This document shows positions 1-9,559 of a stretch of DNA of 64,000 nt, in pieces (within the stretch, counting starts at the first letter, position 1; every line of letters starts with the position of its first letter). The position numbers and the translations under genes were made by a program. Under the pieces are notes generated by a model. The model did no database searches. It was not told the DNA's origin and saw only the letters and a list, made by a program, of their open reading frames with translations. The DNA is from a virus: positions 91,714-155,713 of IMG/VR virus record IMGVR_UViG_3300005527_000042, one strand, 5' to 3'.

Positions 1-321
1 TGCATAATTAATAAAATCATTTAAAACTGTAAAACTATAATTAAGACTTTCATTGTATTTGGTAAGTTGTTCCGTGTAATCAATATAAATAATTCTGTCT
101 TGGTCAATGTTATACTTGTTCATTTTTTCTTTCATACCCTCAACATCATCAGTATAAAGATGTAAAATACTTTTTCTATTCTTATCAATAAATGAAGCAT
201 AAGATGCTGATGAATAATCAGATATAAACTCTTTATTTTTGTAGACATCAAACGCCCATTTCCGACCGATTTGGGACATTTTATTTAAGTCATAATTATA
301 ATTTAATGCAATAAATTTCAT
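1..321 (-). CDS. Partial ORF, distal gene of the sugar operon
   Basis: The frame opens at an ATG at 321 and runs off the left edge without a stop, giving 107 residues starting MKFIALNYNYDLNKMSQIGR. The start overlaps the TGA of the upstream gene as ATGA, so it is translationally coupled to the operon. No catalytic motif is visible in the fragment. By position it is probably another sugar-handling protein, but that is only context. Confidence 0.7.
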   Translation of the reverse strand, partial: MKFIALNYNYDLNKMSQIGRKWAFDVYKNKEFISDYSSASYASFIDKNRKSILHLYTDDVEGMKEKMNKYNIDQDRIIYIDYTEQLTKYNESLNYSFTVLNDFINYA

Positions 322-992
322 GGTATATATACGTTGTATTTTATTCTATAATCGAGACAATAATCAAATTTTAAATTATGTTTCACAACCAAGTTAGTTA
401 ATATACTTTGGTCATTTCTATGGAATTGCCAATTTGGAAAATTCTCACCAATTTGATTTGGTTCATTGTCAACTATCTGTTTAATACTACAATACTTAAA
501 ATAATCGTGAACAAATTCCATCATTTGTTTGGTTTTTTTAATGATGATAAATCCTGCTTCCATCTGTGGTGTTTCATGAAACTTTTCTTCATCACAATCC
601 ATCAAGATAAAACAGTCTCTTTTTGTACATATTTTTTGAGGCCAACGATTTCCATTCCAATTTGTAAAATAATAATCATTATCTTTCAAATAATTTGCAA
701 TCGTATTATAATCAACATCAACTAAATCACCGGCATCGGTATAAATTAATGCATCCCCATCTTCTAATTCATTCAAAATATCTAAAATAATTTTTGGTTT
801 CCACAACCAAAATCCATCACCCGTTTCACAATCTAATATTTCTTTATGGTTTTCATAAAAAATACCTTTCTTAACATCTTCAGATTTAAATCCTCGGATA
901 TCATTGAAACCACGTGAATTATAATATCCGATTAATTTTTGAACGGTGTTACTAAATTTATTGTTGGTGTAAAAAGATAGAACAATTTTCAT
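318..992 (-). CDS. Putative glycosyltransferase, GT-A-like
   Basis: A 224-residue protein. Residues about 60-90 carry GFWLWKPKII followed by a DGDALIYTDAGD stretch. This arrangement (a WLWKP segment, then an acidic D-A-G-D in a hydrophobic strand) is typical of small GT-A-like transferases in viral and capsule clusters, where the aspartates bind the metal and nucleotide sugar. It starts 2 bp after the upstream gene and overlaps the next gene by ATGA. Donor and acceptor cannot be read from the sequence. Confidence 0.65.
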   Translation of the reverse strand: MKIVLSFYTNNKFSNTVQKLIGYYNSRGFNDIRGFKSEDVKKGIFYENHKEILDCETGDGFWLWKPKIILDILNELEDGDALIYTDAGDLVDVDYNTIANYLKDNDYYFTNWNGNRWPQKICTKRDCFILMDCDEEKFHETPQMEAGFIIIKKTKQMMEFVHDYFKYCSIKQIVDNEPNQIGENFPNWQFHRNDQSILTNLVVKHNLKFDYCLDYRIKYNVYIP

Positions 993-994
993 TA

Positions 995-1696
995 TTAATG
1001 TATCCCCCGAACATTTACGTTTATTTCATATTCATTTATTAATGGAGAGAGTTCATTAGGGTATTCAGATAAATTCCATTTACCTCTAACTAAAGCCGTT
1101 GCTATATATGGATAAACAGAACTATCAAAATGATTCAACCCCCTTTTGTTTTCACCATCGTAATGATATAAACCTTTGATGTTGTTTTCTATCATAAAAT
1201 TTCTATATGTTTCATTCTCTAACCACATATTATTTTTGGTACCTTTCATGATTTTAATGTAATCATCTTTTTTCCAAATAGTTGGTTGCATAGAAAATAT
1301 ATCTTTATTGTCGGATTCTATTTCATATAAGGTCTCATAAATTTTTTTATCTTTAACAGACCCCGATTTTAACAATCTAATGAACGAATATTCTTGGTTA
1401 TCATGTAAAAAATCGAGGTAATTAAAAATTTTATCATGACTGACATTGTTATAAAGAATAAAGTCTTCTTGTAAGTATATAAAATAGTCATATGGTATTG
1501 AAGATAAACACTTTAACCATGATTCATAATAAGGTTCTTGATTTTCATATAAAAAACAAATTTGCTCGGGTATCATTACATCTGTAATAAAATACATCGG
1601 TAAGTTTGTGTACTTTTTTTGTTCTAACAAGAACATATCCAAAATATCTGAACATTTTGAATTTGTATAAGTAACGTAACAAATTTTATTATCCAT
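995..1696 (-). CDS. Putative glycosyltransferase with LQEDF motif
   Basis: A 233-residue protein with YFIYLQEDFILYN at about 70-82: an acidic motif at the end of a hydrophobic strand, as in DxD-type GT-A transferases. The N-terminal YVTYTNSKCSDIL resembles the first strand and loop of this fold. It overlaps the upstream FkbM methyltransferase by 8 bp, so the two are probably co-translated. Exact family not recognised. Confidence 0.6.
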   Translation of the reverse strand: MDNKICYVTYTNSKCSDILDMFLLEQKKYTNLPMYFITDVMIPEQICFLYENQEPYYESWLKCLSSIPYDYFIYLQEDFILYNNVSHDKIFNYLDFLHDNQEYSFIRLLKSGSVKDKKIYETLYEIESDNKDIFSMQPTIWKKDDYIKIMKGTKNNMWLENETYRNFMIENNIKGLYHYDGENKRGLNHFDSSVYPYIATALVRGKWNLSEYPNELSPLINEYEINVNVRGIH

Positions 1697-2423
1697 AAGG
1701 TGTTAAATTTTTGTTGATATAAACCACATCCATTTCTGTGTTTGAAGATTCTGGCGACTCGTCTATTGGTATAAACCTATTTAGTTTTTCATCTAGTTCA
1801 GATTTACTTGTAGAACCACGATATAATTCCTGTAACCCTACTTCGGTGGTTATTATTTTTACATCATTTAAATATTCTTTTAGAGAGTCTAATACGATAT
1901 TTTCTGCACCTTGAACATCCATCCAAATCAAATCAACACTTTTAATATCATTTTCTTTTAACCAATCACTAAGAACAATACAGTCAACCTCAGTTTCCTT
2001 TTGGGCCCACTGAGATGAACGCCAGTGGTTTGTTGTCTGTAATAAAGAACTGGCACCCACATTTCCATTATAAACTTCGTAAAATTTAGTTTTACCGTTG
2101 TAATTGTTTATTGCGTATTGGTAAACTTTTATGTTATTAATTTTCTCAACGTTCTTAACTGTAAATTCGTAGTTTTCTTTTACTGGTTCAAACGCATATA
2201 TTTTAGCATGTGGAAACCATCTATTTAACTCTAAACTTTGGCAACCATCTCTTGACCCAATATCTAATATTGTGTTGACATCATTAAAGTCAATTTTATC
2301 TTTTATAACATTAATCATTTTTGTTGTCCATAATGGACATCTACCATTCAAATCGGTAAAGGCACCCCTATTTAATTCATCTTGAGTAAATGCGTCGTCA
2401 ATAAATTTTGAATTATCTATCAT
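1689..2423 (-). CDS. FkbM-family SAM-dependent methyltransferase
   Basis: A 244-residue protein. TILDIGSRDG (about 52-61) is the SAM-binding glycine loop; KIYAFEPVKENYEF is motif II with its acidic ribose-binding residue; a VDLIWMDVQGAE segment near 160 is the diagnostic FkbM core. FkbM enzymes O-methylate sugars or related hydroxyls, so inside a sugar operon it probably caps or modifies the glycan. Full length for the family. Confidence 0.88.
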   Translation of the reverse strand: MIDNSKFIDDAFTQDELNRGAFTDLNGRCPLWTTKMINVIKDKIDFNDVNTILDIGSRDGCQSLELNRWFPHAKIYAFEPVKENYEFTVKNVEKINNIKVYQYAINNYNGKTKFYEVYNGNVGASSLLQTTNHWRSSQWAQKETEVDCIVLSDWLKENDIKSVDLIWMDVQGAENIVLDSLKEYLNDVKIITTEVGLQELYRGSTSKSELDEKLNRFIPIDESPESSNTEMDVVYINKNLTPYG

Positions 2424-2434
2424 TTTTATAATTT

Positions 2435-3025
2435 TTAAATCACCACCATACTATAACATGGTGCGTCTTTATATGTGGACAAATTAATATTTCGTTTTAA
2501 CCAAAAAATTTCATTATCATTACTTAATTCGCCACCCATAAAGTTTATATTTTTATAGTTAAGTGATATTATATTTTCCGTGATTATTTTTTCCGAATAC
2601 TCATCGTGTATGGTAGATACATTCCAAATATCAAACACCGTATCTATTTCACCCTCCACAAAATAATCAACAAAATATTTTCCTTCATTATGCCAAGTCA
2701 AAAAATTTACACACTCTTTTTTAAATGTGGAAACTAATCTATTTGCATTAGATGGTAGTAAATCACTTCTCCATTTAAGGACTCTGTTGTAACCTATTTC
2801 TTTGGCTTTCATTATTCCATTCAAAGTTGATATTTTTTGTAGTGCTATATTTTGTACACCCCTATCGTGTGGAATACTGTTGAATAAGACAACATCATTA
2901 GTATCGTATTTTGATTCTTCACCTTGCCATGTTGACCAAATCAAATCATAACCAGTCCAAGCGTTTTTTAATTCTTTAACGTAGTCTGAAGGTCCTTGTA
3001 CTATGACACAAAAATCATTATTCAT
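2435..3025 (-). CDS. WavE-like glycosyltransferase
   Basis: A 196-residue protein. The N-terminal CVIVQGPS, the LIWSTWQGEE segment and the AKEIGYNRVLKWRSDLLPS stretch match the pattern of WavE-type lipopolysaccharide glycosyltransferases, in which the RSD residues lie at the sugar-nucleotide site. Shorter than typical WavE proteins and without an obvious C-terminal extension. Probably transfers a residue during outer-core or O-chain-like glycan assembly; substrate unknown. Confidence 0.7.
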   Translation of the reverse strand: MNNDFCVIVQGPSDYVKELKNAWTGYDLIWSTWQGEESKYDTNDVVLFNSIPHDRGVQNIALQKISTLNGIMKAKEIGYNRVLKWRSDLLPSNANRLVSTFKKECVNFLTWHNEGKYFVDYFVEGEIDTVFDIWNVSTIHDEYSEKIITENIISLNYKNINFMGGELSNDNEIFWLKRNINLSTYKDAPCYSMVVI

Positions 3026-3031
3026 ACTGAA

Positions 3032-3751
3032 TTAAAATTTTGATATGTGATTATGATATTGTGACCCTTCATACATGTATGGTCTAGTTATTTTATTATG
3101 TATGAATACATCTAATGCGGAACCAAAATCAATATAAGTGTTATTACTATTATTTGTAAACATATGTTTTATGATAACAGCAGATGTTGGTCCACAACAT
3201 ACGATAAATAAAGTATCTTTATATTTTGAAGAAACATTGTATATTTTTTCTAAAAACGAATCTCTATGTTCTTCCCAATAGTTTACACAATCATTAGGGA
3301 ACGGTACAAATTCTGATACACTAAATGGTATGTTTTTTAAATCACAATTTTCATTACAAATTAAAACAACATCTCGATTTATATTTCTTATTCTTGATAT
3401 ATTTTCTTTGTAATTTGCGTTAATCCATAGGTTAGCAAATGTAATGTTTGATTTATTTTGTATTCTATCATATAAAAAATTATAGTCTCTAATACTATCA
3501 GTTTTGGAGGATATTGCAAAATAAAAATTTGGGTCGTTCAACCCTATACATTCATTTAAATCCACACCTAATTTGGTTTGTCCCCCACTCGAAAACCATT
3601 TATCGTTTTGATACGCTTGTGTATTCTTTTCTATCGGTGAATTATTCATTAACATCACTTCACCATCGGCATATCTAACAAAAGAAAAGTTAGTTCGACT
3701 ATCTATCTTTTCCCAAAACGAATTAAAATCTTCAATATACTTTTCAATCAT
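3032..3751 (-). CDS. GT-D fold glycosyltransferase (DUF1792-like)
   Basis: A 239-residue protein. FSFVRYADGEVMLMN near the N-terminus matches the RYxDGE signature of GT-D fold transferases (the DGT1/GalT1 group described in streptococcal glycosylation), and the C-terminal DTLFIVCCGPTSAVII followed by YIDFGSALDVF matches their second conserved block. The Asp-Gly-Glu residues are expected to bind donor and metal. It overlaps the upstream GT2 gene by 8 bp. Confidence 0.78.
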   Translation of the reverse strand: MIEKYIEDFNSFWEKIDSRTNFSFVRYADGEVMLMNNSPIEKNTQAYQNDKWFSSGGQTKLGVDLNECIGLNDPNFYFAISSKTDSIRDYNFLYDRIQNKSNITFANLWINANYKENISRIRNINRDVVLICNENCDLKNIPFSVSEFVPFPNDCVNYWEEHRDSFLEKIYNVSSKYKDTLFIVCCGPTSAVIIKHMFTNNSNNTYIDFGSALDVFIHNKITRPYMYEGSQYHNHISKF

Positions 3752-4472
3752 TTAATATTGTCTTAAATCCTTTATTTACATACCCACGGTAAACTTCACC
3801 CATTAAATTCATATTTGAATGATTTACGGAAATTGCGTTGGAATCAGTTCCATGTTCCCATGCATATTCTGGTATACTACCCCACATTTCTCTATTTTCT
3901 TTAGGATGGGGAGGAACGTAAGTTCCGATATTTGCGTATTTCTGTAATGTATATGAAAAGTGCATATCCTCACCAACTAATTTACTCTGATTGATTTCAG
4001 GTAATTCTCTCCAAAATATCGATAACCATTCTCTTTTAAAGAACCACGAGTGACCAACAATGTCGACCTTTTCAATTTCTTCGTTAGGTTGGTCCCAACC
4101 GACTCTTGTTGCTGGCCAATAAGAGTTTTTTGTGTGAAATTTTACACCGATAGTTCCTAATAAACCTTCTTGAATTTTCATGGTGTTTAGACAGTTTTCT
4201 AACCATAGTTTACCCGGTATTGTGTCATCATCAAAAACACAAATATATTCTGTGTTGGCATTTAAAGCAAATGCAAATCTTGCCCACACACCTAAATTAC
4301 TATTACAAGATGCGTGAATTAAATCTTTGGTTAGTCCCTCATCAAATTGAGAACCAGAATTTTGCCAAAATAAAATTGATTCGGGTTGGACACTTTGATT
4401 TCTAATTGATTCCAATTGTTTTTGGAGAACATGTGGTCTTTTATACCCATTTAATATTACCGTTATACTCAT
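3744..4472 (-). CDS. GT2-like glycosyltransferase
   Basis: A 242-residue protein. The start ITVILNGYKRP and an ICVFDDDTIPG motif (residues about 76-86) form the nucleotide-sugar and metal-binding parts of a GT-A domain. A later LVGEDMHFSYTLQK supplies the usual acidic acceptor-site residues. Its start overlaps the stop of the epimerase gene by 4 bp. Likely acts in the cytoplasm on the same glycan as its neighbours. Confidence 0.75.
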   Translation of the reverse strand: MSITVILNGYKRPHVLQKQLESIRNQSVQPESILFWQNSGSQFDEGLTKDLIHASCNSNLGVWARFAFALNANTEYICVFDDDTIPGKLWLENCLNTMKIQEGLLGTIGVKFHTKNSYWPATRVGWDQPNEEIEKVDIVGHSWFFKREWLSIFWRELPEINQSKLVGEDMHFSYTLQKYANIGTYVPPHPKENREMWGSIPEYAWEHGTDSNAISVNHSNMNLMGEVYRGYVNKGFKTILND

Positions 4473-5461
4473 ACAATTTTTCTAAATATTTCAATGATTC
4501 TTTCACAAGAATTACCATCACCAAAAGGACAATCATATTCTGTTTGGAAATCGTTAATAATATCGTAAAAAATACCTTCTAAGTCAATGGGTTTTTTACA
4601 TATAAAAGACGTTTTACCCAAGGACTCAGGTCTCTCAGTTTTTTCTCTACATACAATAACTTTCTTATTTAGGAACGACGCCTCTTCTTGAACACCCCCA
4701 CTATCTGAAATTAGTAATTTACAGGATTTGAATTCCTCAATAAATTTATCATGGGTTAATGGTTCAATAACATCAACATGTGTCAATATATGTTTGTGTT
4801 TTATGACGTTTGGGTTTGGGTGTATTGGAAGAATGAATTTTAATTCAGGATTATTCTTTGCTAATCGATTGATAACATCAAACCACTCCGACATCATCTC
4901 ATGATTCTCTCTTCTATGTAAAGTGATTAAGACTTTATTTTCGTATGTAATATTTTCTTTATTAAGATTATCTAATACGGTATTGCCAACTACAAAATTT
5001 TTACCCTGAACTTTTTCATTTTCTAAGTTCATCTTGTTACTTTCTGTTGGGCAAAGATTATAGTTTGAAATTCTACTAATTAACTGCCGATACATTTCTT
5101 CGGGGTAAGGGTGATTGTAGTCATATGTCCGTAATCCCGCTTCTAAATGAATCACTTCTTTTTTATGGTGTAATCCTATTAGGGATAATGAAAGAGCGGT
5201 TGCGGTGTCCCCTTGGATAAGTATATGTGTAACCCCTTCCAAAAATTCTTTTTTAAAATTTAAAAATACGGATGACATAATACTATCCAATCTATTTTCA
5301 CACGTATCATCAATGGATAATTTATAATCAAAATCACCCAATACAATATCTTTGTGTTGGGTAACATATAAAATTTTATGGGGAATACTTTCCCCACACA
5401 TTTCTATTAATTTTTTTATTTTAATATACTCAGGTCTTGTGCCGTAACAAAATAATATCAT
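4469..5461 (-). CDS. wecB: UDP-N-acetylglucosamine 2-epimerase
   Basis: A 330-residue protein carrying the family signatures in order: CYGTRPEYIK at the N-terminus, LIQGDTATAL, HLEAGLRTYD followed by PEEMYR, LITLHRRENHE, PIHPNPNV, and LLISDSGGVQEEA with TERPESLG. These are the UDP-binding and catalytic residues of non-hydrolysing epimerases that make UDP-ManNAc. Slightly shorter than bacterial WecB (about 370). It is the only sugar-nucleotide enzyme in the operon, which implies that ManNAc or a derivative enters the glycan. Confidence 0.92.
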   Translation of the reverse strand: MILFCYGTRPEYIKIKKLIEMCGESIPHKILYVTQHKDIVLGDFDYKLSIDDTCENRLDSIMSSVFLNFKKEFLEGVTHILIQGDTATALSLSLIGLHHKKEVIHLEAGLRTYDYNHPYPEEMYRQLISRISNYNLCPTESNKMNLENEKVQGKNFVVGNTVLDNLNKENITYENKVLITLHRRENHEMMSEWFDVINRLAKNNPELKFILPIHPNPNVIKHKHILTHVDVIEPLTHDKFIEEFKSCKLLISDSGGVQEEASFLNKKVIVCREKTERPESLGKTSFICKKPIDLEGIFYDIINDFQTEYDCPFGDGNSCERIIEIFRKIV

Positions 5462-6279
5462 ATATAAGTTGAAATGATTTCTAAATTTTTTAAAGTGTTA
5501 GTTTCTAAGAAATCAATTAATTCATCACCTGATAACCTATTAAACCATTCTTCTAAACTTGCACCATAATTTTGTGTCGTTATTACTTCCAAACCTAAAC
5601 ATTTTGCCTCAACAACCAGTCTACAAAAAGTTTCTCTTGCTATCGGGAAAAACACAATACCTTTACATTTGGCCATATTACTTAAAAATTCAACTCTGTC
5701 TTTAGATTCTTTAAGAATATGGACCGGTAATTTATTTTCAGAACAATACTTCAGACTACCTTGGGTGTTCTTTATCCAATTATTTGTATAGTAAACAGAA
5801 TATTTGTCGTTTTTAACATTGTTGGATTTATTTAAATTCCTCAATAATTCTAAGTCCTCATTTGACCATATCGAACTATTCAGATTTATAAAATTAGCAA
5901 CAACATCGTTTTTAAGATAAACGTTCATGTGGTCGGTTGTTTGAACAAATACCGCTTTTGCATTCCGGTAAAGAGAATAGTTGGTTCTTTCCTCAATCGG
6001 AATTATGTTGTCGGTATATCTCCATGGGTGTCTACTTGCACATATTTTATAATCGTTTTCAATAATGACGTAGTTCAAATTTTGTATTTGATTAACCAAG
6101 TTTGGGTTCATCAAAGAAATATTTGATATAATATACAGGGCGTTGTAATCAAATGACTTGACTTGGTTTGAATATTCAAACTCAAGATTAAATCTATCAA
6201 TTAAAACTTGATTCACCCATTCAGAACCACCGTGAGGTACTTCTTTAATGGTAAAATCCGATATAAGTATTTTCCTCAT
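5458..6279 (-). CDS. GT-B-like glycosyltransferase
   Basis: A 273-residue protein. The C-terminal half contains GIVFFPIARETFCRLVVEAKCLG, resembling the E-x7-E type donor site of GT4 enzymes, followed by LEVITTQNYGA. The N-terminal half has short Rossmann-like strands (KILISDFT, LNYVIIENDYK). Linked to the flanking genes by 4-bp overlaps on both sides. Donor and acceptor unknown. Confidence 0.65.
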   Translation of the reverse strand: MRKILISDFTIKEVPHGGSEWVNQVLIDRFNLEFEYSNQVKSFDYNALYIISNISLMNPNLVNQIQNLNYVIIENDYKICASRHPWRYTDNIIPIEERTNYSLYRNAKAVFVQTTDHMNVYLKNDVVANFINLNSSIWSNEDLELLRNLNKSNNVKNDKYSVYYTNNWIKNTQGSLKYCSENKLPVHILKESKDRVEFLSNMAKCKGIVFFPIARETFCRLVVEAKCLGLEVITTQNYGASLEEWFNRLSGDELIDFLETNTLKNLEIISTYI

Positions 6280-6998
6280 ATAACTTGATAATTTTCTTTT
6301 AACATGCTGTCCATGTAATTGAATGGTAAATTAAAATAATGTTCACCGAATTTATGTTGTTTATTGAACGATGACAATCTCTTTGCTCTTGAAATGTAAA
6401 TGTTCTTCACGTAGTCTTTACCCAAGAATTTATAGTGAAGAAGTTTTATTTCCCGCTCATCCGAAAATTTACCATCAACAGAATTAAAACTGTGACCACC
6501 AATGCCGTATTTTATATCTAAATCAGGATGAAAAATTATATTTTTACACATTGGTTCATACGTTTGTGAACCTGTTTTAATTTTTGTTGTAATGAATTCA
6601 CCGTCGTATATTGGAAATTCAGTACTAACCATGTCGTGACCGTCTATTCTTGGGACGGTTATACCCATTTCTTTGTACTCTTGAAGTTTATCCATAAGAT
6701 TTTCATGGTATATAAACTCATCACAGTCACAAACTATAACCCAATCAACACCCTGACCTCTACTTCTTTTTTTATACTCTTCGGATTTAATGTTTACGTA
6801 ATTAATTTCATTTATTTCATTACCACTATCCCATTTAATAACCTCAACTTTTGGGTACCTCTTATAAATCTCATCAGAGGAGTCCGTTGACATATTATCG
6901 TATATGAATATTTTTTCACAGATTGTACTATAGTAATCCAATGTGAATGGTAATATTTTTTCTTCATTCCATGACAGTATATGTGCGTGTATCTTCAT
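6276..6998 (-). CDS. GT2/GT92-like glycosyltransferase
   Basis: A 240-residue protein starting HAHILSWNEEKILP, with FIYDNMSTDSSDE (the IxDNxSxDxT pattern of GT2 enzymes) and WVIVCDCDEFIYH (the metal-binding DxDEF motif). This combination is common in the glycosyltransferase family 2/92 clan. The stop of the upstream gene is 1 bp from its start. Confidence 0.8.
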   Translation of the reverse strand: MKIHAHILSWNEEKILPFTLDYYSTICEKIFIYDNMSTDSSDEIYKRYPKVEVIKWDSGNEINEINYVNIKSEEYKKRSRGQGVDWVIVCDCDEFIYHENLMDKLQEYKEMGITVPRIDGHDMVSTEFPIYDGEFITTKIKTGSQTYEPMCKNIIFHPDLDIKYGIGGHSFNSVDGKFSDEREIKLLHYKFLGKDYVKNIYISRAKRLSSFNKQHKFGEHYFNLPFNYMDSMLKENYQVI

Positions 6999-6999
6999 T

Positions 7000-7779
7000 T
7001 TAAAATATGTTTTTCCAAAGTGTTAATATCTCTTCGTTACTTAATTTAGAAACTTCATTCATAGTCTCTTCATTACCATAAAACTCTGTACCGGTTAAAT
7101 AACATTCATCTTTAACCAAACAAGCAACCTCACCCTTTGATGAGTGATATACCTTACCAATCATATCGTACATTTCTTGTTTATTGGTGGTGTGACCGTA
7201 ATGAATTACTCTTGGATTCATTAAAGGTTTTACCAATTTGTCAAAATAGTTTTGGTCACCGATGTGACCGAACAAATAGATTTTTTCACACCTGTCTTTT
7301 AATGCTCTTTGTATTGACACATGGGTCTGTTTTCTGTCTTCAATTGTACCAATAATTCCTGCAATATTTCTTACCAGCTCTTTATTTGAAATAATTAAAT
7401 TTTCTTTGATGTTTGGTATTATTACATAATCACCCCTGTAATCCGAGTGATATTTTCGATGCTCTTCATGTAAAAACACGCACAGGTCCCAATACTGTTT
7501 AATTTTACCAACAGGGAACCACCATTTTTCATGACAAGACAAAATAACTTTTTTAACAGGTGGTCTTTCCTGTAGTTGTAAAAAATGGGTAATTACAATA
7601 TCATCAGATTCATACTTTAAATCTTTTTCAATGTTCCCTGATTTACATTTGTCTAAATGGTAATTCTGATTACCGTAAAATGTGCAATCAATACCATTTT
7701 CATTTAAGAAATTTGTTAAGTTTATAAAAAAAGTGGTAGAACCACCTTTTTCTGTAAATCCCGATACAATTTTTATCAT
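7000..7779 (-). CDS. GT-B-like glycosyltransferase
   Basis: A 259-residue protein. The N-terminus IVSGFTEKGGSTTFFINL resembles the GGxx acceptor loop of GT4 enzymes; IAGIIGTIEDRKQTH and KIYLFGHIG resemble the start of the second Rossmann domain. The usual C-terminal E-x7-E is not obvious, so this assignment rests on the N-terminus and context. Overlaps the upstream gene by ATGA. Confidence 0.55.
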   Translation of the reverse strand: MIKIVSGFTEKGGSTTFFINLTNFLNENGIDCTFYGNQNYHLDKCKSGNIEKDLKYESDDIVITHFLQLQERPPVKKVILSCHEKWWFPVGKIKQYWDLCVFLHEEHRKYHSDYRGDYVIIPNIKENLIISNKELVRNIAGIIGTIEDRKQTHVSIQRALKDRCEKIYLFGHIGDQNYFDKLVKPLMNPRVIHYGHTTNKQEMYDMIGKVYHSSKGEVACLVKDECYLTGTEFYGNEETMNEVSKLSNEEILTLWKNIF

Positions 7780-9233
7780 CTTAATTGTTTGATATTTTTT
7801 CTAATTTCAGGTGAGTTTATGTACTGACCTAAGACTTGTTTTAATTCAACATCAACCTTTTCAAATTTTGATGCCATATCAATCATTACCACACTGTTTG
7901 TGTCAATGAATGTTTTACGTTTTTTAAGTAAAGTTTTCAACGCAAAATCTAAGTTATAAATTGATGTTTCTAAATTAATATCAAACCAATCAATCATTTT
8001 TAAATTTGTAGATGTAGTGGCAAAAAAGTCACTAATACTACCAAAATTGTTTGGAAAGTGTCCGTGTAAAATATTGAAAAAAGATGATTTGTTTTTAAAA
8101 ATTAAATTGAACTGTTCGTTGTTTTGAACTATATCCAATCCATTTGAAAAAATTGTTCGGTCGTTTTCTAATACTGTAGGAAAGACGCACCCAAAAGTAT
8201 TTTTTTCACTCTTAAATATTGAATACATACTTGAGAAAACGTCGTTCAATACGGTAACAGTATCATTACTGAAAAATAACAAATCTGTTTTTGATTCCAT
8301 AAACGATTCATCCCATTTCAGTACTGATAAGTTTTTATTTAATGTATCAAAAAAACCCTCGTAAATTTTAATATTTTCAGATTCAAATTCTCTAATATTG
8401 TCTATATTGGTATCCGTCGAGATGAGTGAAATCTGTAAACTATCAAACACTGGTAATTTTTTTATGTTTTCAAAAAACTGAATTAAATTTTCATTATCGT
8501 TTGATGTTTGAACTATTAAATTAAATTTATCTTTAAACTGTTTTGGTTTGGTTATGTCATAATCAATTTTTGGTGTTATATTAATTGGTAGGTTCTCTTT
8601 AAATTTTTCAATGTAAAATTCCCTATTCTTTTCCCAAGAATCATTGGTCATTCCGATTGATTTGTGAGTGATTCTTATGTTGTATATAACACCGATGTTT
8701 ACCTCACTTAAGTGATTGCTAGTACAGAATACCATATCATAAAAATGAAAACCCGGTACTGACTCATCAAAAGTGTGTTTTATTCTGTTTTTGTGGATTC
8801 CAATGAATAAACCATCCACTAAACAAACTTCGTGAATTGAATTTGGGATTCCATTTGCATATCTCGATTCCCATTTTTTACCCTCATTTTCATGATTAAC
8901 AATACCAACCATTTTGGTATTATCTGTCCACCACCTACCACTCTCATGAATATTGGTTGTACCGGCAACACCGAGAATCCCGTAGTCAGATTCTTCAAAA
9001 TGTTTGACTAATTTTCTACCCCACGAAGTCGTATTAAAGTAAATGTCATCATGACAAAGTACGACAATATCATGAATCGACTCTTGAATAATTTCATTGT
9101 AAGTTTGTGAAAGACTTTTTTCACCATTGTTTACTTTTTCAATAACTTGAACTTTGGGGTGTCCACAAGTTTTTTTTAAATATTCTTGAAATTTTGGGTT
9201 GGACTCTCTTGTACTGTAACCTATTGTAATCAT
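7776..9233 (-). CDS. Two-part glycosyltransferase, first gene of the sugar operon
   Basis: A 485-residue protein. Residues 1-210 look like a GT-A domain of the Glyco_tranf_2_5 type: ITIGYSTRESNP start, SLSQTYNEII, DIVVLCHDDIYFN with the metal-binding HDD, and VDGLFIGIHKNR. Residues about 240-485 form a second alpha/beta region with repeated strand patterns (LIVQTSNDNENLIQ, TDLLFFSNDTVT) that may be a second, diverged GT-A domain. It leads the operon. No good TTTGG/TAnnTTTG promoter is visible upstream, so it may be co-transcribed with the small gene at 9,283-9,483. Confidence 0.75.
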   Translation of the reverse strand: MITIGYSTRESNPKFQEYLKKTCGHPKVQVIEKVNNGEKSLSQTYNEIIQESIHDIVVLCHDDIYFNTTSWGRKLVKHFEESDYGILGVAGTTNIHESGRWWTDNTKMVGIVNHENEGKKWESRYANGIPNSIHEVCLVDGLFIGIHKNRIKHTFDESVPGFHFYDMVFCTSNHLSEVNIGVIYNIRITHKSIGMTNDSWEKNREFYIEKFKENLPINITPKIDYDITKPKQFKDKFNLIVQTSNDNENLIQFFENIKKLPVFDSLQISLISTDTNIDNIREFESENIKIYEGFFDTLNKNLSVLKWDESFMESKTDLLFFSNDTVTVLNDVFSSMYSIFKSEKNTFGCVFPTVLENDRTIFSNGLDIVQNNEQFNLIFKNKSSFFNILHGHFPNNFGSISDFFATTSTNLKMIDWFDINLETSIYNLDFALKTLLKKRKTFIDTNSVVMIDMASKFEKVDVELKQVLGQYINSPEIRKNIKQLR

Positions 9234-9282
9234 TTTTTTGTTTTAAAATATTGATGATAATATAAGAAATAAAATTCACAAC

Positions 9283-9483
9283 TTAAAATTTGGAACCGTT
9301 TGGTGCAAGACCGTTGTGATTATCAATTTGTTTTCTAAAATCTTCTCTAGTGTTATATAGGTCAAGAGCTCGGTTTACTAATTTTTGTAGATTGATTGAA
9401 CCATCTACACTTTTTATCTTAAATCTTTTATAAACATCATCTATGATGTTAACGCTGGTTAGTTTTGTTTGTTGTTTAGGCAT
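9283..9483 (-). CDS. Small ribbon-helix-helix-like protein
   Basis: A 66-residue protein starting MPKQQTKLTSVNIIDDVYKR. A frame further upstream encodes 13 residues rich in Tyr and Ile that look non-coding, so I chose the Met at 9,483. The pattern (basic strand, then VYKRFKIKS, then INLQKLVNRALDLY) fits a small strand-helix-helix DNA-binding protein. Placed just before the sugar operon it could regulate it. Inference only. Confidence 0.55.
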   Translation of the reverse strand: MPKQQTKLTSVNIIDDVYKRFKIKSVDGSINLQKLVNRALDLYNTREDFRKQIDNHNGLAPNGSKF

Positions 9484-9527
9484 AATATAAGTATATAAAT
9501 TTATATATATTATAAAAGACAAAAAAT

Positions 9528-9554
9528 ATCGGACAATTTATTAGACTGTCCGAT
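9528..9554 (-). terminator. Rho-independent terminator
   Basis: Perfect 8-bp inverted repeat ATCGGACA (9,528-9,535) and TGTCCGAT (9,547-9,554) with an 11-nt loop, followed on the minus strand by a T-rich run. It lies just after the stop of the gene at 9,560-9,745. Confidence 0.8.
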
Positions 9555-9559
9555 ACAAT

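Noticed and set aside
408-725. Plus-strand ORFs across the 0-9 kb sugar operon
   Set aside because: They are shadows of strongly supported minus-strand genes, with no promoter or family resemblance.
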